NCBI GenBank assembly: GCA_013376985.1
Contig: JACABB010000031.1
Coordinates: 1 to 64,000 of the forward strand
Length of the DNA: 64,000 nucleotides
Reading direction: 5' to 3'
DNA from: Bacteroidales bacterium
Lineage (GTDB): Bacteria; Bacteroidota; Bacteroidia; Bacteroidales; Tenuifilaceae
The notes under the pieces are model-generated. The model worked only from the letters and a program-made list of their open reading frames with translations. It searched no databases and was not told the DNA's origin. Shown here piece by piece: positions 56,401 to 64,000 of this stretch (positions are counted from its first letter, which is position 1; each line of letters opens with the position of its first letter). The position numbers were made by a program, and so were the translations under genes.

Positions 56401-56661
56401 TCTGCAAAAGTTGGCTCTACCTACACATGGCAATATACGGTGAATGCTGCTGCTGTTCCGGGCGATAGTAATTGGACGGATATCCCCTTATCCGATCTGC
56501 CTGGGTTTACATACTCATTACCTCTCTCTCAAAGTACATGGTTTGTTCGGAAGGCCTCAACGAGTTGTGGTGTTAGATATTCTAATGTGCTAGCTGTAAC
56601 AGTTGTTCCTGCTCCTTTTACAGGTCCTTTTTACCATATTCCGAATAGTTTTGGGTATTAG
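53473..56661 (+). CDS. Secreted Cys-repeat protein (about 20 GG-x-x-(D/N)G repeats) with beta-rich C-terminal half
   Basis: A 1062-aa protein with a signal peptide (FLFIVFISISNKIVAQ). Residues about 25-550 are some 20 repeats of about 27 residues: YFGGNANGxSxxxLxQTxCxxPENLNI. Nineteen carry exactly one Cys, mostly in Cys-x-x-Pro-Glu-Asn; two variants (NCPSGSATPVSV, MCPSGLYTVNI) lack PEN. The DNA repeats have drifted at synonymous and other sites. From about residue 555 (FWTGAIDHNWHNPLNWS) a beta-helix-like region follows with repeated NLTITSG/NLT...GGNW strands, then an Ig-like end. No standard type IX secretion C-terminal domain is visible: the end is FTGPFYHIPNSFGY. It is the third gene after the two FGE-like genes. 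Confidence 0.85.
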   Translation: MLLRLKYIFLFIVFISISNKIVAQFKGGDANGGDSQTLTQSMCVAPENQNIYFGGSANGASIASLSQTLCSLPENGNIYFGGNANGSSIQRLMGSICTPPENLSIFFGGSGGKAIQSLTLCTPPESTSIFYGGNANGASSQYFINCPSGSATPVSVFSGGNSDGYAFNKLSQSTCLVIENTNVFFGGNSDGFFNKSLIQSACVSENLNIFFGGNTTGFAKSNLLQTICLPPENQSIFLGGNAGGYSLKNLLQTSCPSPENYNVFFGGDAEGYAILNLTQSICAIPENNYIFQGGDADGYYTGALLQTICPVPENLDIFIGGNADGYAIQKFSQTVCSTPENLNFFVGGNADGYNVNKLVQTVCSVSENLNISFGGVANGESFQRLVSCTPPEIASIYFGGIANGASSTYITMCPSGLYTVNIYSGGFSNGASSQSVKQTICTAPENRNIYFGGNANGVSNSKVTQTVCTPPENLNIYLGGNANGTSNSMALRSVCTPPENLNIYLGGNANGSSNQTIKPSVCPAPENWSIFFGGKADGYAYRSLIQPYFWTGAIDHNWHNPLNWSLEVVPDINSLAIITNVLNYPIISIATATAKSIVIQSGARLDVNNKDLSSEFNVVNNGTINITGNPIVTIGGNLSSENGTFNSGSSKTIFNTLNGTQTININSGNFYDVEIKTAIAASCKLACSITIRNNLNITSGSFDASTYNLTIGGNWNDLSAFISGTSSVLLNGINQTLSKTTGENFYNLTVANNTQIILNDNLFVSNNLTLTSGIITTGVNRISLGTGIATPGSLTYTSGRIIGRMERWITSNSTYIIPLGTSDNMETISLTVNSGLTAGSIVAYFLSNNPGNAGLPIIESGVSVTNQFTEGYWNLTASNGLVINNYSVSLAANGFVSYTLNNDARVLKRTNGGFWTLEGTHVDASNPNCYRNNLTGGISILGTQFTIGAADCYGGQIAANQSICSGYTPSPFTNLLSAKVGSTYTWQYTVNAAAVPGDSNWTDIPLSDLPGFTYSLPLSQSTWFVRKASTSCGVRYSNVLAVTVVPAPFTGPFYHIPNSFGY

Positions 56662-57041
56662 TAGTAAGATTAGTGTTTCCTTAGAAAGGTTCTACACAAC
56701 TTTAGCGGAGATTATACTTTATTGAGTTACACTAATTGGAAAAATATAATAGCCTATCTTTTTTCATTCGAATAATTTTAACACACTTCGTTAGTTTGCC
56801 CTAAGCATATTTGTCCGTTATAACCACAAATCTTATTGTGGTTATATAGAGTTTATTTGTAGAGATTTTCCTTAAGTTACTGGTTAATCGGCAGGATGTC
56901 AATTTTTAAAGGTGCTACAGCTAAAGTGAGATATATCACTTTTTTTAAAGATTCATCTCAATTCTATTGCAAGTGAAATAACCTTTAAATGGATTAATTT
57001 ACAGATTCTAAGGTTAATAAAAAAGTGCTAGAAAATTATTT
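56662..57041. other. Intergenic region with an inverted repeat
   Basis: A perfect 11-bp inverted repeat TATAACCACAA (56819-56829) and TTGTGGTTATA (56836-56846) with a 6-nt loop is the only structure. No U-run follows, so its role as a terminator for the repeat protein gene is uncertain. Confidence 0.55.
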
Positions 57042-59702
57042 ATGAATATTGGAATTCATATTGGTAATAAGTCGATGAATAATAAAAAGGGAGAACTCCC
57101 GCTGGCTTTAAGTAGATATAAAGATTCGGATTTTGCATTGCAGCAAAGGGTTCGCTTAGTTTTTTATTTTAGTGTTTCGGCAATTATTGGTTTAGCACTG
57201 ATTGTATTATCAACTGCGTATATACAAGTTATAAGTTCTGATTATGGTAAATTATACCTGCCAATAATCTTTTCTGAATTTTCAATGGCAGTTATTTTCA
57301 TTATTGCGCTTTTTCTTTTAATGAGAGGTCTTTATGGTTTTGCAGTACATCTTCTACTCATTTCATCTCTCTCCGCTGTTTGGTTTGTAATGTGGATTGA
57401 TAAAAGTGAAGTTATTGCCCGCTTAGATACCATTGTTATTATTGTGGCAATCCTTTCCATGATGCCACTATTTATAATAAAATATCAGAAGACAATCATA
57501 GCATATATCTTGGCTAATGTTATTGTGCTTTTCGTTTTTGTAAAAATCTTCAGGCAACAATTTTCTATCTCTAACGCATCTGTTGACGATTTTTTAGTAG
57601 ATACATCCTTTGCAATAATTTTTACAGGAATTGCAGGGTATAGTACTTTTAGAATTAATAAAAAATCTATTGATCGAGCGATATCAGATACTAAACAACG
57701 TAAATATGTTGAGACGGCGTTAGAGAAAAGTGAAAATAACTTTAGAGAGATGACGGATTTATTGCCCCAAACCGTCTTTGAAGCTGATTTATGTGGACGA
57801 CTTACCTATGTTAACAAATCAGGGTTTGAGATTTTTGGTTACAATACGGATGATTTTCATAATGGCATTAATATCTTTTCGGCTATTATTCATGAAGAAC
57901 AAGAACTTGCTTTCGCTAATATGAAAAGATTGATAGATAGTGAAACTAATAAAGGATATATATATACTGCCGTTAGAAAGGATAAAACAACTTTTCCAAT
58001 CCAAGCCTATACAAGCAGAATTTTAGAGAATCAAAAGCCAATTGGTTTTAGAGGAATAATCATTGATATTACTGAAAGAAAAAATGCTGAAAGGGCATTA
58101 AAGGAAAGTGAATTCAAGTTCAAATCACTATTTGAAGCTTCGAGTGATGCCATATTTATTATGAATAAATCTAAATTTCTGGATTGTAACTCAAAAACAA
58201 GTCAGGTTTTTGGATGTGGAAGTGATAAGATAATTGGTCACTCTCCTGCTGAATTTTCGCCAAAATCTCAACCAGACGGCAGAGAGTCTTGGGAGAAAGC
58301 ACAGGAGATGATAAATGCTGCTTTAGCTGGTATCCCCCAATTTTTTGAGTGGCTTTACAAAAAATATAATGGTGCTGAGTTTTATGCCGAGGTAAGCCTT
58401 AATAGAATTATGATAAAAGGCGAGTATTTACTGCACGCTATAGTTCGTGATATATCTGAACGCAAAAAAACTGAAAAGGCATTGAAAGAGAGCGAAGAGC
58501 GATACAGAACGATTATCGATGCTTTTCCCGATATAATAATGATTTCAGATCAAAATGGAGATATCGTTTTTGCAAACGATCAACTCGGAAAAATCACAGG
58601 AATTAATCCAAATGATTTTTCAAATCAAAATATTGCTGCATATATTCATCCGGATGATTTTTACATGGTAAAAGAGGCAATTCAGTCTCTGATATCAGAA
58701 GATACTATTTACACAGGCATAATTGAATATCGTATGCTCGACAGTTCTGAAAGTAATCATTGGTTTAGTGGAATCATATCAAAAATAACATTAAACGACC
58801 AGATACTCTTGCAGTCAATACTCCGTGATATCACAGAGAAGAAAAGTATCGAAAAAGAACTTCTTAAACATCAAAACAACTTGGAGCAACTTGTGGATGA
58901 ACGAACAGAAGAACTTAAAATTACTAATGTAGAATTAATTGAAACAAACAAAGAATTAAACGCTCAACGACTTGAACTTGAAGAGGTTTTGAAAAATTTA
59001 CAGAGCGCACAGAAACAACTTGTTCAGGCTGAAAAAATGGCTTCATTGGGTATCCTTGCTGCAGGAGTTGCTCATGAAATAAACAACCCATTGAACTTCA
59101 TTAACGGGGGTATTCAAGGTATTAATAACTATTTTATTGATAATTTAAGTGATCACCTTGAAAATGTTACCCCACTTATAAATGCGGTTAATGTTGGAGT
59201 AAGTAGAGCCGCAGAAATTGTAAAAAGTTTAAATAGATTTAGCCGACAAACTGAATCAATCGCTGAAAGTTGCGATATCCATTCAATTATCGATAATTGT
59301 TTGGTTATGCTTAGTATTCAAATAAAGAACAGGATAAATGTCGTTAAGCGATTTACTAATGATGCGGTTACCCTTGTTGCAAATGAGGGCAAGTTATATC
59401 AAGCCATACTGAATATACTTTCGAATGCCATTCAAGCAATTGACGGTGAGGGATCTATTACTATTGCGACTTCTTTGGTCGAGAATGAGATAGTGCTAAC
59501 GATAGCTGATTCCGGACATGGTATACCCAAGGAGAATTTAAGCAGAATATTCGATCCCTTTTTTACGACTAAAGAACCTGGCAAAGGAACAGGCCTCGGG
59601 CTATCAATCAGTTATCAAATCATAAAAGAGTTTAGTGGAGCAATCGAGATTCAATCAGAAGTAGAAAAAGGTACAAGTGTTATAATAAAATTACCAACAT
59701 AA
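57042..59702 (+). CDS. Membrane PAS-domain sensor histidine kinase
   Basis: An 886-aa kinase. About six TM segments (residues 38-205), then three PAS domains (about 230-345, 352-475, 477-600; ends marked [57 protein letters not shown]), a coiled coil (605-665), HisKA with His678 in [19 protein letters not shown], and a HATPase with [21 protein letters not shown] and [14 protein letters not shown]. The signal is unknown. The receiver gene follows 12 bases later, so it is the likely partner. ATG at 57075 is an alternative start. Confidence 0.93.
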   Translation: MNIGIHIGNKSMNNKKGELPLALSRYKDSDFALQQRVRLVFYFSVSAIIGLALIVLSTAYIQVISSDYGKLYLPIIFSEFSMAVIFIIALFLLMRGLYGFAVHLLLISSLSAVWFVMWIDKSEVIARLDTIVIIVAILSMMPLFIIKYQKTIIAYILANVIVLFVFVKIFRQQFSISNASVDDFLVDTSFAIIFTGIAGYSTFRINKKSIDRAISDTKQRKYVETALEKSENNFREMTDLLPQTVFEADLCGRLTYVNKSGFEIFGYNTDDFHNGINIFSAIIHEEQELAFANMKRLIDSETNKGYIYTAVRKDKTTFPIQAYTSRILENQKPIGFRGIIIDITERKNAERALKESEFKFKSLFEASSDAIFIMNKSKFLDCNSKTSQVFGCGSDKIIGHSPAEFSPKSQPDGRESWEKAQEMINAALAGIPQFFEWLYKKYNGAEFYAEVSLNRIMIKGEYLLHAIVRDISERKKTEKALKESEERYRTIIDAFPDIIMISDQNGDIVFANDQLGKITGINPNDFSNQNIAAYIHPDDFYMVKEAIQSLISEDTIYTGIIEYRMLDSSESNHWFSGIISKITLNDQILLQSILRDITEKKSIEKELLKHQNNLEQLVDERTEELKITNVELIETNKELNAQRLELEEVLKNLQSAQKQLVQAEKMASLGILAAGVAHEINNPLNFINGGIQGINNYFIDNLSDHLENVTPLINAVNVGVSRAAEIVKSLNRFSRQTESIAESCDIHSIIDNCLVMLSIQIKNRINVVKRFTNDAVTLVANEGKLYQAILNILSNAIQAIDGEGSITIATSLVENEIVLTIADSGHGIPKENLSRIFDPFFTTKEPGKGTGLGLSISYQIIKEFSGAIEIQSEVEKGTSVIIKLPT

Positions 59703-59714
59703 AATCATATAATC

Positions 59715-60104
59715 ATGGACGAAAAAAAAACGATCCTATACGTAGACGATGAACAAACAAATTTATTGCTGTTTAAAATAAACTTTCAAAAAAGATATAA
59801 CGTAATAACTTGTTTGTCAGGTTTGGATGGGTTAGAAGAACTCAGGTCGCATCCAGAGATTGACATTGTTATCAGCGATATGAAAATGCCTGGTATGGAT
59901 GGCGTTGAGTTTGCTAAAAAAGCAAAAACAGAATTTCCTCAAATTATTTTTTATATTCTAACTGGTTTTGATATCTCTCCAGAGATCGAAGAAATATTAA
60001 ACACTAAAATAATTCACAAGTATTATTGTAAGCCATTTAATGTGAATGAAATTGAAGAGTCGATAAATTCGGTCGACAACCTAGTTCAGAAAAAAAGCCA
60101 GTAA
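59715..60104 (+). CDS. Single-domain response regulator
   Basis: A 129-aa receiver: DDE near residue 11 (YVDDEQTN), phospho-acceptor Asp55 (IVISDMKMPGMDG), Thr in YILTGFD and Lys in YYCKPFNV. It has no output domain, so it must signal by protein contact or phosphorelay. It is the next gene after the histidine kinase. Confidence 0.93.
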   Translation: MDEKKTILYVDDEQTNLLLFKINFQKRYNVITCLSGLDGLEELRSHPEIDIVISDMKMPGMDGVEFAKKAKTEFPQIIFYILTGFDISPEIEEILNTKIIHKYYCKPFNVNEIEESINSVDNLVQKKSQ

Positions 60105-60299
60105 GGTTTATTAGGTGATTTTTTCAAATTCAAAAAACGAATGAAGCCTCAATTTTGATGGATCGTTTATTTGCCTTATATTCATAATTTTGATTATGAT
60201 CGGAAAATTATCAATGCCAAGAATGTGAGTTTGTTTTTTGATGCTAATGCTTAAACTATCAGTTTAATTGCGATTTTTTGAAGATTTTAAACAAATAAT

Positions 60300-62627
60300 T
60301 TATCCAATAATTTTCAGCCGTGCAAATTTAAGTAGCAATTGCTTCTGACCCGCAGATTGAAAGAAAATAGTTGCCTTACAATTTTGACCTTCACCTTCAA
60401 CATTAATAACTTTACCGACACCAAATCGTTCATGGGATACCTGCATCCCAGTTACAATGCTCGAAGGATCGCAACCGTCCCCTGAGTCATCATTTCTTTT
60501 ATTTACAGATGGATTTCGATAAAGCCCTCCACTACTCAGATCTCTTTTTTCGCTTTGCGAAATGGGTGTGAGATTTAACCCCGTTTGTGTATTAGAGCCA
60601 AAACGAAGATTTTTAGCTGATGTTATTGAATCAGGAGTTTCCGCAGGGGCATTGATATCTCCCGGCATATCAACCCATTCAGAATCAATCTCACTGATAA
60701 AACGGCTAGGTACGCAATGCGTCAAATTACCCCATTTGTAGCGTGTTTGGGCGTATGAAATGGTTGCTTTTTTTGCAGCTCGTGTAATAGCAACGTAAAA
60801 TAGTCTTCGCTCTTCTTCAAGATCATCGGGAGTTGATATGGTCATTTTGGATGGAAATAGATCCTCTTCAACCCCAGTTAGGAATACATAATTGAACTCA
60901 AGTCCCTTTGCCGAGTGAATAGTCATAACAGTTACTTTATCCCTATCTTCAGGCTTTTGAGTATCAGCATCGGTGAGAAGTGATACATTTTCCATGTAAT
61001 CAGTAAGAGTGATTATATCTGTTACACCTTCCTTCTTTTGGCTATCTGTAAACTCCTTGATGCCATTCAGTAGTTCCCCAACATTTTGAAAACGACCAAT
61101 TCCATCAGGAGTTTTGTCTTCCTTCAAGTCACGAATTGTTCCAGTTCCCATTGCAATTGCGTATGCAGATTCATATGCCTCTACATTGAAAATTGAACTT
61201 TGGAATTGCCGCATCATCCCAATAAAATCTTTCAACTTTTTTATTGCGCCAGATTTGAGACCAGCATTATCGCTATCAAGTTGCTCTAGTGTTACCCATA
61301 TACTTTGATTTTTAGCGTTGGCAACTTCTGCAAGATGTTCCATTGTTGTATTGCCTATACCTCTGGTAGGGTAGTTGATAACCCTTTTTAAAGCCTCATC
61401 ATCGCTTGGGTTTATTGATAAGCGAAAATAAGCTAGTATATCCTTAATCTCTTTTCGTTGGTAGAATGATAAACTCCCATAAACCCTATAGGGAATATTG
61501 CGTTTCCGTAATGCTTCCTCAAAAATACGCGATTGTGCATTGGTGCGATACAGAATAGCAAAATCCTTGCTAGGAGCATGTTCACGGTATTGAATACTCA
61601 GTATTTCCGAGGCAACTATATAACCCTCCTCCTGATCGGTAAATGCTTTTAAAACTTTAATCTTATCCCCTTCTTCCTTCGAGGAAAAAGAAACCTTTTT
61701 AATCTGTCGACTATTTTTTGAAATTACACTATTTGCAGCATTTACAATATTTTGCGTGGATCTGTAGTTCTCCTCTAGCTTATAAAGTTTGTAGGTTGGG
61801 TAGTCGTTTCTAAAGTTTAAAATGTTTTCAATTTTTGCACCTCTAAAAGAGTAGATGCTTTGAGCATCATCGCCAACAACGCAAACATTGTTATGCCCTG
61901 CGGCTAATTTCTTCACAATCAGATATTGCGAATAGTTTGTGTCTTGATACTCATCAACAAGAATAAACTTAAATTTTTGTTGATATTTTGCTAGTATATC
62001 TGGGAAATCTCGGAAAAGAATATTCGTATTAAGAAGCAAATCATCAAAATCCATAGCCGATGCTTTAAAGCATCGCTGCGCATAAAGTGCATAAATTCGA
62101 GCTATTTCGGGTTTTCGATTTTGTCTATCAAAGGCAACTAGATTGGTATTCGAAGCGTATGCTTGTGGAGTAATTAGGTTATTCTTGGCTGATGAAATCC
62201 TACTAAAAACCTCCCCGTTTTTATAAATCTGTGTATCGAGATTTAGTTCCTTTATTATTGAACTAACAAGGTTTTTTGAATCGGTTGTATCGTATATCGA
62301 GAATGGTTTTGAATACCCCAGTTTATCGGCCTCGTACTTTAATATCTTTAGAAACATTGAGTGGAAAGTTCCCATCCAAAGTTGAGAGGCGGTGCTTTCA
62401 CCAACAACCTTGGCAATACGCTCCTTCATCTCCCGAGCAGCCTTGTTGGTAAAGGTCAATGCAAGTATCGACCATGGAGGGGTACCCTGTGTGAGTAAAT
62501 TTGCAATCCTAAATGTCAGAACTCGAGTCTTGCCAGATCCTGCTCCTGCAATAATAAGACTAGGTCCTTCGGTAGCCATAACCGCCTCACGCTGTACATC
62601 ACTTAATTCATCAAGGAAGTGCACCAT
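60300..62627 (-). CDS. UvrD/PcrA-type DNA helicase
   Basis: A 775-aa superfamily 1A helicase. Motif I AGAGSGKTRVL, Q-motif region LSDVQREAVMATEG, motif II LVDEYQDTNY, motif III GDDAQSIYSFRGA, motif IV ENYRSTQNI, motif V TIHSAKGLEFNYVF and motif VI YVAITRAAKKA. The C-terminus (VSHERFGVGKVINVEGEGQN) is the Tudor-like tail of PcrA/UvrD that contacts RNA polymerase. It unwinds DNA 3' to 5' in repair. A promoter candidate lies upstream (62658-62688). Confidence 0.94.
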   Translation of the reverse strand: MVHFLDELSDVQREAVMATEGPSLIIAGAGSGKTRVLTFRIANLLTQGTPPWSILALTFTNKAAREMKERIAKVVGESTASQLWMGTFHSMFLKILKYEADKLGYSKPFSIYDTTDSKNLVSSIIKELNLDTQIYKNGEVFSRISSAKNNLITPQAYASNTNLVAFDRQNRKPEIARIYALYAQRCFKASAMDFDDLLLNTNILFRDFPDILAKYQQKFKFILVDEYQDTNYSQYLIVKKLAAGHNNVCVVGDDAQSIYSFRGAKIENILNFRNDYPTYKLYKLEENYRSTQNIVNAANSVISKNSRQIKKVSFSSKEEGDKIKVLKAFTDQEEGYIVASEILSIQYREHAPSKDFAILYRTNAQSRIFEEALRKRNIPYRVYGSLSFYQRKEIKDILAYFRLSINPSDDEALKRVINYPTRGIGNTTMEHLAEVANAKNQSIWVTLEQLDSDNAGLKSGAIKKLKDFIGMMRQFQSSIFNVEAYESAYAIAMGTGTIRDLKEDKTPDGIGRFQNVGELLNGIKEFTDSQKKEGVTDIITLTDYMENVSLLTDADTQKPEDRDKVTVMTIHSAKGLEFNYVFLTGVEEDLFPSKMTISTPDDLEEERRLFYVAITRAAKKATISYAQTRYKWGNLTHCVPSRFISEIDSEWVDMPGDINAPAETPDSITSAKNLRFGSNTQTGLNLTPISQSEKRDLSSGGLYRNPSVNKRNDDSGDGCDPSSIVTGMQVSHERFGVGKVINVEGEGQNCKATIFFQSAGQKQLLLKFARLKIIG

Positions 62628-62657
62628 TTATTCCCTTTCGTTATTTTAATAAGCCAA

Positions 62658-62688
62658 CAAATGTACAAGCACCTATTCGTTATAGCAA
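62658..62688 (-). promoter_or_regulatory. Putative promoter of the UvrD/PcrA-like gene
   Basis: On the minus strand TTG (62688-62686), 20 bases, then TACATTTG (62665-62658), an exact TAnnTTTG. The leader would be about 25 nt. Confidence 0.6.
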
Positions 62689-62892
62689 ACAATGAGATAA
62701 TTTGTTGTTAACATTATTTTAGTAGCATACAATAATCGAGGTTTAACAGTGTTTATTATTGATAAAAGAGTATTGAGATAAAAGAATGAGAGTTAATATT
62801 CTCTTTCCAATAACGATAAACAAGCAACGTTCAACCAACAACTTCTATTTCACTTTTATTTGTTAATATTGTATCTTATTTTATTTACAGGG

Positions 62893-64000
62893 ATGAAAAA
62901 TTATAAAACTCTATTTAGCCTACAAATACTAGCATTTTTGCTAATCATATCGAATATTTCTTTTGCACAACTTTACTCTCCTGGACGAAATTGGGCTGGT
63001 TTAACGCAGTACCTTGCGAACAACGCTAAGCAGGATTCAATATACGTTTTCTTTTCTTCTATTGCATTGCCTAAACAAGGAGCATTGAGGGCAAAATTCT
63101 CAAATGGAGCAAATTCAAATTTCATTTGGTATAAGTTCGATGAGACTAACCCTAATGTGGCTAATCCATTTGTGCAATTTGCCACTGAAAACGGTGTTAC
63201 AGAATCCAATCGAACTAACCTTAGCAGGGGTGGTTATAGGGTGTCGGTTACTAGAATCTCCGATAATGTAACAGAGGTATATACATGTTGGCTGATGATA
63301 GATGATGTGATTATTAGTAATATCGAAATAGATAATAATTGTGTATTTCTCTCCTTAGACACAAAGTTACAACCAAGTAAATATACTATTGCTTACGACT
63401 ATTTTACATATTGGGATTTATCTAAAACACCTATTCGTCCTGAGATTAATAAACTTGGGATTGACTACTACAAAAACATTATTTGGCATGTAAGTAACCC
63501 TTTAGTAACCTTTAGTACCTCATCATCCTTGTTTTTGTTGATACAAAATACAGCACCACTCTACGATTCTAAGTATGATATTAGGATTTCAAACCCCTTT
63601 GGAAGGATTCTTACCTATGAAACATCTATGTTAACAGGGAAAGCAACTAAGGCAGATTTTTCAGTTTTTACTGAAGTTGATGGGGCTTGGAAGGATGGTG
63701 GTACGGATCCAGAGGGAGAAGCACCCTTAAAGATGAAGTTGGAGAGCAAATCTATCAATACCGACTCAATTTACTGGCGAGTTATAAACGATGAAAAACT
63801 TTTTAAACACGGGGGTGATAGCATTGTTTGGCGCGATAGTGCAACCTTTACGGAACGAATTGATGCCTACCCAACTCCCGAAAAGATGATTCCAGGAAAA
63901 TACCCTGTTGAGCATATTGCAGTGAATGTTAGTACTGGTTGTAGGGATACAATGACTTTGTTTGCTCAAGTTGATACATCTACAATAAAATCGGATGCTA
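62893..64000 (+). CDS. Large secreted protein, N-terminal part (runs off the window)
   Basis: An ATG at 62893 opens a frame that stays open to the window end (369 codons). It starts with a signal peptide (LFSLQILAFLLIISNISFAQ) and continues as an Ig-like, strand-rich secreted protein (LSRGGYRVSVTRISDNVTEV, YTCWLMIDDVIISNIEIDNN, PVEHIAVNVSTGCRDTMTLF). The last part resembles PKD-like domains of Bacteroidota proteins that end in a gliding-type (type IX, B class) sorting domain, but that end is off the window, so this is inference. Confidence 0.8.
   Translation, partial: MKNYKTLFSLQILAFLLIISNISFAQLYSPGRNWAGLTQYLANNAKQDSIYVFFSSIALPKQGALRAKFSNGANSNFIWYKFDETNPNVANPFVQFATENGVTESNRTNLSRGGYRVSVTRISDNVTEVYTCWLMIDDVIISNIEIDNNCVFLSLDTKLQPSKYTIAYDYFTYWDLSKTPIRPEINKLGIDYYKNIIWHVSNPLVTFSTSSSLFLLIQNTAPLYDSKYDIRISNPFGRILTYETSMLTGKATKADFSVFTEVDGAWKDGGTDPEGEAPLKMKLESKSINTDSIYWRVINDEKLFKHGGDSIVWRDSATFTERIDAYPTPEKMIPGKYPVEHIAVNVSTGCRDTMTLFAQVDTSTIKSDA

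Overview
The window looks like chromosome from a Bacteroidota bacterium, probably a Bacteroidales-like environmental lineage. The grounds are: gliding-type ABC genes (gldA, gldF, gldG), a UpxY-like NusG paralogue, DUF4290, DUF4230 and DUF3857 proteins, an outer-membrane patatin, exported FGE-like proteins, promoters of the TTG-N19-TAnnTTTG type, few Shine-Dalgarno sequences and low GC. No rRNA, tRNA or CRISPR array was seen.

Layout. 1-5 kb: the end of an UpxY-type antiterminator gene whose operon lies off the left edge, an AT-rich tract, a decayed IS982 transposase, MITE-like repeats, then small secreted or single genes (cysteine hydrolase, lipoprotein, methyltransferase). 5-9 kb: a lipoprotein pair and a membrane protein. 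9.2-11.2 kb: an ATPase/RloB pair resembling the AbiL (RloAB) abortive-infection system. 11.6-16.7 kb: gldA-gldF-gldG-DUF4340. 16.8-22.3 kb: a chagasin-like inhibitor, a giant DUF3857/transglutaminase protein, several palindromic repeats and a 42-bp minisatellite. 22.4-33.9 kb: two restriction-modification systems with related HTH regulators, on either side of a four-gene block built around a membrane-anchored muramidase. The second system's PLD-type endonuclease carries a frameshift. 34-49.3 kb: a mostly housekeeping minus-strand run (patatin/porin, NtrC-like regulator, Ppx/GppA, HD hydrolase, ABC exporter, dnaJ, grpE, M28 peptidase, murA, DUF4290, RNA methyltransferase). 50-56.7 kb: two tandem exported FGE-like proteins followed by a secreted protein with about 20 repeats, nearly all carrying one Cys in a Cys-x-x-Pro-Glu-Asn-like motif. 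57-60 kb: a PAS histidine kinase with its receiver. 60.3-62.6 kb: a UvrD/PcrA helicase. The right edge cuts a large secreted protein.

The strongest candidates for something undescribed are (1) the FGE-like pair with the Cys-repeat protein, (2) the muramidase/DUF4230 block framed by twin R-M modules, and (3) the many intergenic long-hairpin repeats that share an architecture while differing in sequence. All assignments come from reading motifs by eye; no database search was possible.
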